NCBI RefSeq assembly: GCF_002487355.1
Contig: NZ_NTMG01000053.1
Coordinates: 1 to 41,245 of the forward strand
DNA length: 41,245 nucleotides
Source: Candidatus Methanoperedens sp. BLZ2
Lineage (GTDB): Archaea; Halobacteriota; Methanosarcinia; Methanosarcinales; Methanoperedenaceae
Direction of reading: 5' to 3'
Under the pieces are notes generated by a model. The model did no database searches and had not been told where the DNA came from. It saw nothing but the letters and a program-made list of their open reading frames with translations. Made by a program: the position numbers and the translations under genes. Of this stretch, positions 15,355 to 22,557 are shown one piece after another (within the stretch, counting starts at the first letter, position 1; every line of letters begins with the position of its first letter).

Positions 15355-16518
15355 TTAACCTGAATCATGCGATTGGATGCGCTTCATCATCAATGGCATT
15401 ATTCCATGCTTTGCGGTCTTTTTTGGTTCTCCCGGAAGACCGAACATCGGCATATCAGGGGAGCCAAAAAACTCATTCTCCCATCTGTCCTTTATTTCCT
15501 TGAATATCCTCTTATAAGCAATACAGTGCGGGTCAACGCCCTTTATTTGGCCATTATAAGGCGCCATGGCATTGTACGGACATCCGCCCCTGCAGAATTT
15601 GATGTTGCTGCATTCTTTGCAATTCCGGTTAACATAATCCTTGAACTGGAACATTTTCTTCCAGGCATCGGACTTTGCAAGGTCTTCCTTTCCGGGATGG
15701 TCTAAAACATTTCCCATGACGTATTCAGGCATGCCTATGAAACGATAGCATGGATATATGCTCCCGTCAGGACCTACCGCAAAGGTATCTCCCATGCAAT
15801 CAACAAAGGTACAAACAGTGCCTCGGCTGGTAAACATGCATTTACAGAGGTGGTCAATATTCATGATCTCGATCTTGCCCATGTTTTCCAGGTATTTATC
15901 AAGGAGATAAACCAGCAATTCCCCATACTCTTCCGGGGAAAGTGCAAATTTTTCCGGGGTTTCATCACGAATTGAAGGAAGCGCGGGATGTAATTTCAGG
16001 GTTATGCCATTCTCAAGGAAAAAATTAAAGATCTCCTCTTTCTGTTTTACGGAATGGGATGTGAAGGTGCAAATAAAGCTAACCTTAAGACCATTTTCCC
16101 TTGCGATTTGAAAGCCTTTCATGGTCTTATCGAAGTATCCTTTTCCCCTCTGGAGGTCAGTAAGTTCCTTTGGGCCATCAAGACTGGAACCGATTGGAAT
16201 ATTATACTCTGCAAGGACTTGAGCCATCTCAGGGGTCATTAACCAGAGATTGGACTGAAGTGCAAAAGCGGGTTTAATGTGACTGAGGTTTTTAGCCAGT
16301 AATGGAAGCGCTTCACGGTAGAAATCAACACCTGCCATGAGAGGCTCACCGCCGTGGAAAGTAAAAGTAACCTGGTCGGACCGGAAATCCTTGAGCCACT
16401 CAACTACTTCTTTGATGGTTTCAATACTCATTATCGGGGAGCCTTTATCAGAACTCCAGCAATAACTGCAATTAGCGGGACAGCTTAATGTTGGTATCAG
16501 CATTACGTGAAAAGCCAT
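15355..16518 (-). CDS. SPASM-domain radical SAM enzyme, anSME/peptide-modifying type
   Basis: The 387-aa protein has the radical SAM motif CPANCSYC (about residues 13-20), TFHGGEP, LQSNLWLM and SSLDGPKEL barrel motifs. A C-terminal SPASM domain follows with clustered cysteines: VCTFVDCMG, GSIYPCYRF, NCKECSNIKFCRGGCPYNA and DPHCIAY. This layout is shared by anaerobic sulfatase-maturating enzymes and archaeal peptide-modifying radical SAM proteins, with two auxiliary Fe-S clusters. No sulfatase or clear Cys-rich precursor peptide is in the window. The only adjacent small gene is the AbrB-like protein downstream. The substrate is therefore unknown. Confidence 0.8.
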   Translation of the reverse strand: MAFHVMLIPTLSCPANCSYCWSSDKGSPIMSIETIKEVVEWLKDFRSDQVTFTFHGGEPLMAGVDFYREALPLLAKNLSHIKPAFALQSNLWLMTPEMAQVLAEYNIPIGSSLDGPKELTDLQRGKGYFDKTMKGFQIARENGLKVSFICTFTSHSVKQKEEIFNFFLENGITLKLHPALPSIRDETPEKFALSPEEYGELLVYLLDKYLENMGKIEIMNIDHLCKCMFTSRGTVCTFVDCMGDTFAVGPDGSIYPCYRFIGMPEYVMGNVLDHPGKEDLAKSDAWKKMFQFKDYVNRNCKECSNIKFCRGGCPYNAMAPYNGQIKGVDPHCIAYKRIFKEIKDRWENEFFGSPDMPMFGLPGEPKKTAKHGIMPLMMKRIQSHDSG

Positions 16519-16732
16519 ATGACATCTTGATTTAGCGATTCTTTAAAGTATTAATAGTTTTGCTGCAATTTTCTGTATGATCCATATACAAACTGAACAG
16601 TATGTTACTCTATGGTAAGCTTCATAAATAGAAGGAATGAACTCAATTTGCTTGAAGATATTTACAATTCAGACTCAGTAAAATTTGAGGTATAGTACCT
16701 TTGTTTATTATTTTGAGCTTTTAAATCAATAA

Positions 16733-16806
16733 CGGGCTGGGAGGGATTTGAACCCACGGCCGTCGGATTAAGAGTCCGACGCTCTGCCTGTCTAAGCTAC
16801 CAGCCC
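16733..16806 (-). tRNA. tRNA-Lys (CTT)
   Basis: The sequence folds as a cloverleaf: acceptor GGGCTGG/CCAGCCC, D arm AGCTTAGACAGGCAGAGC, anticodon arm CGGACTCTTAATCCG with anticodon CTT, T arm GTGGG/CCCTC with loop TTCAAAT (one U-U mismatch), discriminator G. No intron, and 3' CCA is not encoded. The TATA box at 16832-16842, read on the minus strand, is about 32 nt upstream. Confidence 0.95.
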
Positions 16807-16831
16807 AAGACTTCCCTCTAATAATGCTAAG

Positions 16832-16842
16832 TTAATATATAC
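16832..16842. promoter_or_regulatory. Shared TATA box between tRNA-Lys and the JAMM gene
   Basis: TTAATATATAC is nearly symmetrical. It lies 27 nt before the JAMM ATG on the plus strand and about 32 nt before the tRNA-Lys 5' end on the minus strand. No other TATA-like sequence exists in the 58-bp gap, so one site may drive both genes. Confidence 0.55.
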
Positions 16843-16864
16843 ATTTCGCACCAATAAGGTTATC

Positions 16865-17260
16865 ATGAAAATCGCGCGGGAAACTTTACAATTCATACTT
16901 GAAGTATGCAAATCATCAGCACCGCATGAATTTGCAGGAATGCTTTCTGCCAGCGGGGATGTCATTACTGAGGTCATAGTAGTCCCTGGCACAGAGTCAA
17001 GTGATGAGAGCGCAGTAATGCAGTTATTCATGCTTCCGAATATACATACGATCGGGTCGGTGCACAGCCATCCTTCCGGGAATATGACCCCCTCTGGTGT
17101 TGATCTTGAGCTCTTTGATAAGAAGGGAGTTGTTCATATTATTGCAGGCGCGCCATTTGATCTTAAAAGCTGGAGATGCTATGATAAAGATGGGATCCCT
17201 GTCAAACTTGAAGTGGTTGATTATGAATTCAAAGATGAAAATGACATATTATTTGAGTAA
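16865..17260 (+). CDS. JAMM/MPN+ metalloprotease, desampylase-like
   Basis: A 131-aa stand-alone JAMM domain. The zinc site is complete: Glu22 (PHEFAGML), His67 and His69 (GSVHSHPSG), Ser77 and Asp80 (TPSGVD), giving the HxHP-x9-D spacing of the family. Archaeal homologues such as haloarchaeal JAMM1 remove ubiquitin-like SAMP proteins from targets. That role is inferred from family and from position directly upstream of the proteasome alpha subunit gene on the same strand. No SAMP gene is seen here. The TATA box at 16832-16842 suggests a leaderless mRNA, and no Shine-Dalgarno is seen. Confidence 0.85.
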   Translation: MKIARETLQFILEVCKSSAPHEFAGMLSASGDVITEVIVVPGTESSDESAVMQLFMLPNIHTIGSVHSHPSGNMTPSGVDLELFDKKGVVHIIAGAPFDLKSWRCYDKDGIPVKLEVVDYEFKDENDILFE

Positions 17261-17326
17261 AAACCAATATAGTATAGAAATAGATATATACTCTGCAACC
17301 TTGAAACATAAAAACCAGGAGACAAT

Positions 17327-18076
17327 ATGATGCAGTCACCACAAACAGGATATGATAGTGCAATAACCGTATTCAGCCCTGATGGGAGGCTGTTCCAGGT
17401 AGAATATGCACGTGAAGCTGTGAAAAGAGGAACAACAGCAGTCGGAATTAAAGCAAAAAACGGCGCAGTCTTATTAGTAGACAAGCGTGCCACCACAAGA
17501 CTTGTGGAGATGGAATCCATTGAAAAAATTTTCCAGATAGATGATCACATAGGTGTGGCAACATCGGGATTGGTAGCTGACGCGCGCGCTCTTGTAGATT
17601 TCGCCCGCGCACAGGCCCAGATCAACAAGACAACTTATGATGAGCCCATCGGGATCGAGACCCTGTCCAAAGAGATATGCGATTTCAAGCAGTCCTACAC
17701 ACAGACAGGCGGAGTAAGACCTTTCGGGACATCTCTTCTTATCGCCGGGATCGAGGGACATAGAACGCGCATTTTTGAAACCGACCCCAGCGGAGCTTTG
17801 CTTGAGTACAAAGCAACCGGAATTGGCTCAGGAAGATCTGAAATAATGGAGTTCCTGGAGAAAAAATATACTGAAGATATTGATCTTGATAAAGCTATCG
17901 TTCTTGGGCTTGAAGCCCTCAGGACAGTAACAGAAGGCAGCCTGAATGAATTGAACATCGAAGTCGGAGTGATCGAACTTTCAACGCGAAAATTCAGGAA
18001 GCTGACTGTTTCCGAAGTGAAAAAATTTATATCAGAAGTCCCCAAAGAAACCGGTGAGAAGGGAAAGAAAAAATAA
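17327..18076 (+). CDS. psmA: Proteasome subunit alpha
   Basis: The 249-aa protein begins with the diagnostic alpha-subunit signature YDSAITVFSPDGRLFQVEYAREAVKRG (about residues 8-34). GTTAVGIK, VLLVDKR, DHIGVATSGLVADAR and RPFGTSLLIAG follow. It lacks the catalytic N-terminal threonine. Alpha subunits form the outer rings of the 20S core and dock PAN, encoded at 26.2 kb. AGGAG lies 5 nt before the ATG; a second ATG follows at once. A TATA-like ATATATAC is at about 17284-17291. The C-terminus is Lys-rich (KETGEKGKKK). The RPA gene begins 1 nt after its stop. Confidence 0.97.
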   Translation: MMQSPQTGYDSAITVFSPDGRLFQVEYAREAVKRGTTAVGIKAKNGAVLLVDKRATTRLVEMESIEKIFQIDDHIGVATSGLVADARALVDFARAQAQINKTTYDEPIGIETLSKEICDFKQSYTQTGGVRPFGTSLLIAGIEGHRTRIFETDPSGALLEYKATGIGSGRSEIMEFLEKKYTEDIDLDKAIVLGLEALRTVTEGSLNELNIEVGVIELSTRKFRKLTVSEVKKFISEVPKETGEKGKKK

Positions 18077-18077
18077 T

Positions 18078-19202
18078 ATGGTGAATTTCGAAGAGATTGA
18101 AGAGATTTTTAAAAGACTTCAAGGGAAACTTACACCTGACGAATTCAGGTCAAGGGTTGAGACGAAATTTACGGAAATGAATGGTCTTTGCGATTCGAGG
18201 ACCGCAGCGATGCTTGTTGCAAGCGAACTGGGGTTGAATGAGAACGTTAAGATCAGGGACATGACCGCTGATAAAGGCAATGTTGTTTTTATCGCAAAGG
18301 TGACTTCTGTTGGGGATATCAAGGAGTTTTCGCGCGATAATGATACCATGGGCCGCGTGGTAAACCTTAACCTTGCGGATGAAACTGGCTCTATCAGGGC
18401 AGCTTTATGGGATGATGCTGCCGACCTCGTGAAAATTGGGGATATAAAGATTGGGCAGGCCATTAAAGTAAAAGGATTCATTAAACAGGGGCAGCGAGGG
18501 CTTGAAGTGAACGTGGGAAGGGGCGGGAATGTTGAACATGTTGAAATCGAAGTTCCTGTGAAAGTAAAAGCCCATAAGATCAGCGAGATCAAAGCAGGAA
18601 TGAATGACCTGAATATTCTTGGCAAGGTGCTTGACATAGGAAAAGTGCGCACATTTGCACGCAAGGATGGAAAGACAGGTAAGGTCGCAAATATTACCAT
18701 AGGTGATGAAACAGGAAAAATCCGGGTTACTTTATGGGATGCAAAAGCTGAATCTCCCGGTGTAAATGCAGGGGATATCGTGGAAGTAATGAATGCATAC
18801 GCCCGGGAAAATACATTCAGCAACTCCACAGAACTGTCGCTTGGTTCTGGCGGAGGAATTGCCAAAAGCAGCGCGGTAGTTACCTATAAAGAACCTCTCA
18901 CCCCAATATCCGATATCGGTATTAACTCAGCTTACAGCGTGGCCGGGCATGTCTCAGGAATTGATGATTTAAGGGAATTCGATAGGCCTGACGGCACAAA
19001 AAGCAAGGTGTCAAACATTTATATCTCAGATAATACCGGGCGTATAAAAGTGGCGCTGTGGGGCGAACATGCAGACCTTGTCAATGAACTTGAAATCGGA
19101 AGCGAAATACGCATTGTGGATGCATATGCTAAATCGGGAAGGAATGAGGAAGTGGAACTTAGCGCAGGCGCCAGGACGAGCATACAGGTTATTCGAAAGT
19201 AA
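18078..19202 (+). CDS. rpa: Replication protein A, three-OB-fold ssDNA-binding protein
   Basis: A 374-aa protein with three consecutive OB folds at about residues 60-160, 170-265 and 275-370. Each carries the same pattern: V/I-x-x-I/V...FxRxD/G-G-x-x-V-x-N-x-x-I/L-x-D-E/N-T-G-x-I-R/K-x-x-LW. The N-terminal 50 residues are helical. Many archaeal RPAs have a zinc finger, but none is visible here. It protects single-stranded DNA in replication and repair. The ATG at 18078 is preferred: GAGAAGGGAAAG in the end of psmA serves as ribosome binding site. A GTG at 18054 would overlap psmA. Close linkage to radA supports a recombination role. Confidence 0.88.
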   Translation: MVNFEEIEEIFKRLQGKLTPDEFRSRVETKFTEMNGLCDSRTAAMLVASELGLNENVKIRDMTADKGNVVFIAKVTSVGDIKEFSRDNDTMGRVVNLNLADETGSIRAALWDDAADLVKIGDIKIGQAIKVKGFIKQGQRGLEVNVGRGGNVEHVEIEVPVKVKAHKISEIKAGMNDLNILGKVLDIGKVRTFARKDGKTGKVANITIGDETGKIRVTLWDAKAESPGVNAGDIVEVMNAYARENTFSNSTELSLGSGGGIAKSSAVVTYKEPLTPISDIGINSAYSVAGHVSGIDDLREFDRPDGTKSKVSNIYISDNTGRIKVALWGEHADLVNELEIGSEIRIVDAYAKSGRNEEVELSAGARTSIQVIRK

Positions 19203-19319
19203 GCCCTATGATGGGATTCTCCAGTGGAAACCATGGGGTTTCATTATCATAGCAAATTTCAACTTATGATAATACCTCTAAAGGTAGGATAAATATTACT
19301 TTCACTCCGCTCTCATAAG

Positions 19320-19330
19320 GTTTATTTATA
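19320..19330 (+). promoter_or_regulatory. TATA box for radA
   Basis: TTTATTTATAG, after the T- and C-rich end of the rpa-radA gap, predicts transcription start near 19350. That gives a leader of about 45 nt to the ATG at 19397. radA therefore probably has its own promoter as well as any read-through from rpa. Confidence 0.4.
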
Positions 19331-19396
19331 GACACACCAAGATAATGGATAATTGTGCACCAGATAACAAACAAAACGTGCACTGGAGAGAACAAC

Positions 19397-20374
19397 ATGG
19401 CAGAAAGAAAAACTTTGGAAGATTTGCCGGGTGTAGGTCCGGCAACAGCAGAGAAATTGAAAGAAGCAGGTTTTGGCTCAATTGAGGCCATAGCCGTATC
19501 ATCCTCATCCGAACTTGCAAGTATAGCTGAGATCGGGGAATCGACCGCACAGAAGATCATTAATGCGGCACGTCAGGCCGCAGATGTCGGGGGATTTGAA
19601 ACAGGCGATCTTGTGCTTGAGCGCAGGAAACTCGTGGGAAAGTTAAGCTTTGGCACCAAAGCCTTTGATGACCTCATGGGCGGCGGGGTTGAGTCCCAGG
19701 CAATTACAGAGTTCTACGGCGAATTCGGTTCGGGAAAGACACAGGTTGGCCACCAGATGGCTGTAAATGTGCAGCTCCCAAAGGAAGAAGGAGGACTTGA
19801 AGGATCAGTGATAATAATTGATACTGAGAATACTTTCAGGCCAGAAAGGATCACCCAGATGGTAATGGGATTATCTGCAAAACATGGGAAAGAATACGAT
19901 CCTGAGGAGTTCCTGAAAAACATCCATGTTGCAAAGGCCTATAATTCAAACCACCAGATATTACTTGTGGATACGGCAAGTGATCTTGCTTTAAAGCTGA
20001 GGGATAATGGCATGCCGGTGCGCCTGCTGATCGTTGATTCATTAACAGCTCATTTCAGGGCTGAATATGTGGGACGCGGAACCTTAGCAGACAGGCAGCA
20101 GAAACTCAATAAGCACATGCACGACCTGATGAAGTTCGCAAGTCTTTATAATGCAGCCATTATCGTTACTAACCAGGTGATGTCAAAACCTGATGCATTC
20201 TTCGGCGATCCCACAAAACCCATAGGCGGGCATATCGTGGGACATACCGCAACATTCAGGCTGTACCTGCGGAAATCCAAAGGCGAGAAGAGGATAGCAA
20301 GACTTGTGGACTCTCCGAATCTTCCTGAGGGCGAGGCGATATTCTCGGTCACTACGGAAGGGCTTAAGGATTAA
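19397..20374 (+). CDS. radA: DNA repair and recombination protein RadA
   Basis: The 325-aa archaeal RecA/Rad51 homologue has an N-terminal helix-hairpin-helix domain ([19 protein letters not shown] and [13 protein letters not shown]), a linker ([11 protein letters not shown]), and the ATPase core. The core has Walker [10 protein letters not shown] (about residues 108-116), ENTFRPERI, Walker [16 protein letters not shown], and the L2 region NQVMSKPD...PIGGHIVGH. No intein is present. It forms filaments on ssDNA and catalyses strand exchange. The start is set at the ATG at 19397, with GGAGAGAAC just upstream; an in-frame ATG at 19355 lacks a signal. A palindromic repeat with a T-run follows the stop. 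Confidence 0.97.
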   Translation: MAERKTLEDLPGVGPATAEKLKEAGFGSIEAIAVSSSSELASIAEIGESTAQKIINAARQAADVGGFETGDLVLERRKLVGKLSFGTKAFDDLMGGGVESQAITEFYGEFGSGKTQVGHQMAVNVQLPKEEGGLEGSVIIIDTENTFRPERITQMVMGLSAKHGKEYDPEEFLKNIHVAKAYNSNHQILLVDTASDLALKLRDNGMPVRLLIVDSLTAHFRAEYVGRGTLADRQQKLNKHMHDLMKFASLYNAAIIVTNQVMSKPDAFFGDPTKPIGGHIVGHTATFRLYLRKSKGEKRIARLVDSPNLPEGEAIFSVTTEGLKD

Positions 20375-20417
20375 GCAGATAATATATTTGGAAGTCATCT
20401 GAAGAGAAAGGATAATC

Positions 20418-20470
20418 AACCACAGAGGACACGGAGATCACAGAGTTAATTCTCTGTGAACTCTGTGGTT
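20418..20470. repeat. CACAGAG-family palindromic repeat, terminator-like
   Basis: AACCACAGAG...CACAGAG pairs with CTCTGTG...CTCTGTGGTT. TTTTTT follows directly on the plus strand, so the repeat may end the radA transcript. It is the second copy of the family seen at 3989-4058. Confidence 0.75.
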
Positions 20471-20499
20471 TTTTAAATCAGAAGAAAAAACGATCTATA

Positions 20500-20580
20500 G
20501 AACACGGATTGCACGGATGACACGGATACCACGGATTTGATTATCTGTGTAAATCCGTCCGATCCGTGTCATCCGTGTTC
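20500..20580. repeat. ACACGGAT-family palindromic repeat
   Basis: GAACACGGAT, GCACGGATGA and CACGGAT on the left are mirrored by AAATCCGT, GATCCGTG and ATCCGTGTTC on the right, around a TTATCTGTGT centre. It is a different family from the CACAGAG repeat, only 30 bp away. Both families are known as dispersed intergenic palindromes in several prokaryotes. Confidence 0.75.
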
Positions 20581-20610
20581 GATTAAAACTCAATCTGGGA
20601 AAGCATAATA

Positions 20611-21288
20611 ATGGTATTCAAAGCTGTCGTGGTGGATGTTGATGGAACGATCACATATAGCGACAGGAGTATCGATTGTAAAGCCGTCGCAGCATTACGA
20701 AGCCTTCACGTTCCTGTAGTTATTGCTACAGGGAACGTGCTCTGCGTTGTCCGGGCAGTCGCAAAACTCCTGGGAACAAGCGGCATCGTGATGGCTGAGA
20801 ATGGCGGAGTCGTTGAATGCGGGAAAGTAGAATCGGACACATCCCACATAAAAGAGTGCAGGGAGGCTTTAGAGATATTGAAGCAGCACTTCTCCCACCT
20901 TGAGATGCTTGACCTTGAGAACAGGATCACCGAGATCGGTCTCAGGCGCAATTTCGATGCGAAAGAGGCAAGAAAATTCCTAGGTGAAGATGCGCCTGTG
21001 GATATTGTGGATACTGGATTCGCAATACATATCAAGAGCAAGAAGATCAATAAAGGCACAGGGCTAAGGAGGATCGCTGAGATGATGGGTCTTGATGCGC
21101 GGGATTTTGTTGCGATTGGGGACTCTCCTAATGATATCGAGATGCTTGAGGCGGCTGGTTTTGGAGTGGCTGTGGGGAATGCGCATCCTGATCTGAAGAG
21201 AGTTGCAAAGATGGTGACGAAGGGAGAGCATGGGACGGGGGTGGAGGAGGCGGTGAGGGATATGAAGAGGAGAGGGGAGATAAGATAG
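20611..21288 (+). CDS. Phosphoglycolate phosphatase, archaeal HAD type
   Basis: The 225-aa HAD hydrolase has motif I DVDGT (Asp9 and Asp11), motif II in VVIATGN, a C2-type cap (about residues 85-155), motif III Lys in KINKGTGLRRIAEMMGL, and motif IV IGDSPNDIEML. The last residues resemble the archaeal TA0175/PGPase family: FGVAVGNAHPDLKRVAKMVT and HGTGVEEAV. It would hydrolyse 2-phosphoglycolate, or a similar sugar phosphate such as sucrose phosphate in related enzymes. It is cytoplasmic and magnesium-dependent. Its ATG lies 30 nt after the ACACGGAT repeat, with GGGAAAG weakly placed upstream. Confidence 0.85.
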   Translation: MVFKAVVVDVDGTITYSDRSIDCKAVAALRSLHVPVVIATGNVLCVVRAVAKLLGTSGIVMAENGGVVECGKVESDTSHIKECREALEILKQHFSHLEMLDLENRITEIGLRRNFDAKEARKFLGEDAPVDIVDTGFAIHIKSKKINKGTGLRRIAEMMGLDARDFVAIGDSPNDIEMLEAAGFGVAVGNAHPDLKRVAKMVTKGEHGTGVEEAVRDMKRRGEIR

Positions 21289-21330
21289 ATATAGGAGGAA
21301 TAAGAAATTATTGGCCAGAAGGTAATAAGC

Positions 21331-21519
21331 GTGAATGGTGTAAAACAACAAGTCATCCGTATGATAGAGGCTCTTCCTGAAGAGATTACTGTCGATGATA
21401 TTATGGCAGAACTGTATTTCAAGCAGCAGGTTGATACAGGTTTGAAGGAGCTTGATGAAGGTAAGGGAATACCTCATGAAGAGGTTGAAAAGCGGATGGC
21501 CAAATGGCTCAAAAGATAA
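21331..21519 (+). CDS. Orphan antitoxin-like small protein
   Basis: A 62-aa protein starting at GTG with AAGGT about 8 nt upstream. A helical N-terminus is followed by VDDIMAELYFKQQVDTGLKEL and GKGIPHEEVEKRMAKWLKR. The 'GxGIPHEEV..R...WL' ending is characteristic of antitoxins paired with RelE/ParE toxins. No intact toxin frame follows; the next 200 bp are AT-rich with only weak remnants. It could be an orphan antitoxin or the survivor of a decayed pair. Confidence 0.65.
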   Translation: MNGVKQQVIRMIEALPEEITVDDIMAELYFKQQVDTGLKELDEGKGIPHEEVEKRMAKWLKR

Positions 21520-21720
21520 GATGGTCCGATGCATCATAAAAATAAATTTATTATTCCCCGGGGTAATATATTGGTTTATTTATTATTATTATAAAAGGAA
21601 TCCTTTTTATACTGAATGGTCATATTATCAATGTTATACAGATTAAAGCCGTTTGGATACCTTACATTATGAATGAACATATAAGTATAATATCTTACGG
21701 TGACATAAGGAGAAAACAAA

Positions 21721-21813
21721 ATGGGCACAGAGAGATTAGCGCATTACGCACGAATTGGATATATAATACCTACAATAGCATTGATAGGTTTAATTATTAG
21801 CATTATCCGATAA
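21721..21813 (+). CDS. 30-aa single-pass membrane peptide
   Basis: The ATG at 21721 is preceded at 8 nt by AAGGAG, one of the best ribosome binding sites in this AT-rich patch. The peptide MGTERLAHYARIGYIIPTIA plus LIGLIISIIR has a short polar start and one hydrophobic helix. A TATA-like AGTATAATATC lies about 40 nt upstream. It precedes a 158-aa membrane protein by 38 nt. The function is unknown; its size fits a small membrane regulator or a toxin-like peptide. Confidence 0.45.
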   Translation: MGTERLAHYARIGYIIPTIALIGLIISIIR

Positions 21814-21851
21814 TCTGTAATTATTATTTTTATTATCTCATTTTTACTTTT

Positions 21852-22328
21852 ATGATGACTTTACTCGTATTTTTAGTCATACTCTTTGGCTTATTTGGTA
21901 TGATTGCCACACAATATATAAGTCAATACAGAACGGCATATCAAATATGGACTAGAGAAAAGGTCTTCAATGGAAAAATAAAAGATTCAACTGAAAAACT
22001 TGATTTGTGTAGCAAAATAGAATCTTATTCTAGAGAGCTTTGCGAGATTAATGATTTATTGGGTATTGTCTTATTTATGTTATTTTCAACTTTGACAATA
22101 ATCATTTTTACAACCTATTTTATTTTCCAATTTATGGATTTTAATTTACAAACAATGTTTACAAATCATAGTACAGAGGATAAAATAACCCTTATCAAAA
22201 TATTAGCATCACTGGTTCTAACAATTATGATTTTGATTGCAATTCCTCTAATTTTTTCATATCTAAAAATAAATATGGGAAACCATCGCAATCAAGTTCA
22301 ATTGATAAAATGTTATTCGATGTATTGA
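21852..22328 (+). CDS. Hypothetical membrane protein, possibly frameshifted at the 3' end
   Basis: A 158-aa protein with three hydrophobic helices, at about residues 3-20 (LLVFLVILFGLFGMIATQ), 68-92 and 114-135. A charged region lies between the first two (WTREKVFNGKIKDSTEKLDLCSKIES). It is AT-rich compared with its neighbours and not recognised. After its stop, the +1 frame stays open for another 37 codons ([20 protein letters not shown]...KDFKDTP), ending near 22427. A one-base shift near 22305-22315 would join them into a roughly 195-aa protein with a charged cytoplasmic tail. This could be a real mutation or a sequence error. Confidence 0.55.
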   Translation: MMTLLVFLVILFGLFGMIATQYISQYRTAYQIWTREKVFNGKIKDSTEKLDLCSKIESYSRELCEINDLLGIVLFMLFSTLTIIIFTTYFIFQFMDFNLQTMFTNHSTEDKITLIKILASLVLTIMILIAIPLIFSYLKINMGNHRNQVQLIKCYSMY

Positions 22329-22439
22329 TGAAAATATTAAAAATAAAAAAATAACTGATTATACTGAAGATGAAAAAGAACTCGTAAAAAATTTGACGAA
22401 AACAAAGGATTTCAAAGATACACCTTGACCAACGTAATT

Positions 22440-22447
22440 TTTATATA
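22440..22447 (+). promoter_or_regulatory. TATA box for the thermosome gene
   Basis: TTTATATA predicts transcription start near 22470, leaving a leader of nearly 90 nt. The leader ends with AGGAGG at 22542-22547, 10 nt before the ATG. A long structured leader is unusual beside the leaderless genes here. Confidence 0.55.
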
Positions 22448-22557
22448 GAACCTCAAACATTGTTTTGCAAAAATCATATCCCGATCTTAAAATAATTATA
22501 TAATTCATCGGGAGATCTGAATAAGACATAATAACACTATCAGGAGGATAATTATCT

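Noticed and set aside
18054-18077. GTG at 18054 as rpa start
   Set aside because: It would overlap psmA and add MRRERKNN, which is translation of the ribosome binding region; ATG at 18078 directly after the psmA stop fits better.
21525-21800. Possible toxin remnant after the orphan antitoxin
   Set aside because: One frame reads LNGHIINVIQIKAVWIP, mildly toxin-like, but no start, no continuous fold and no further match; chance in AT-rich DNA is as likely.
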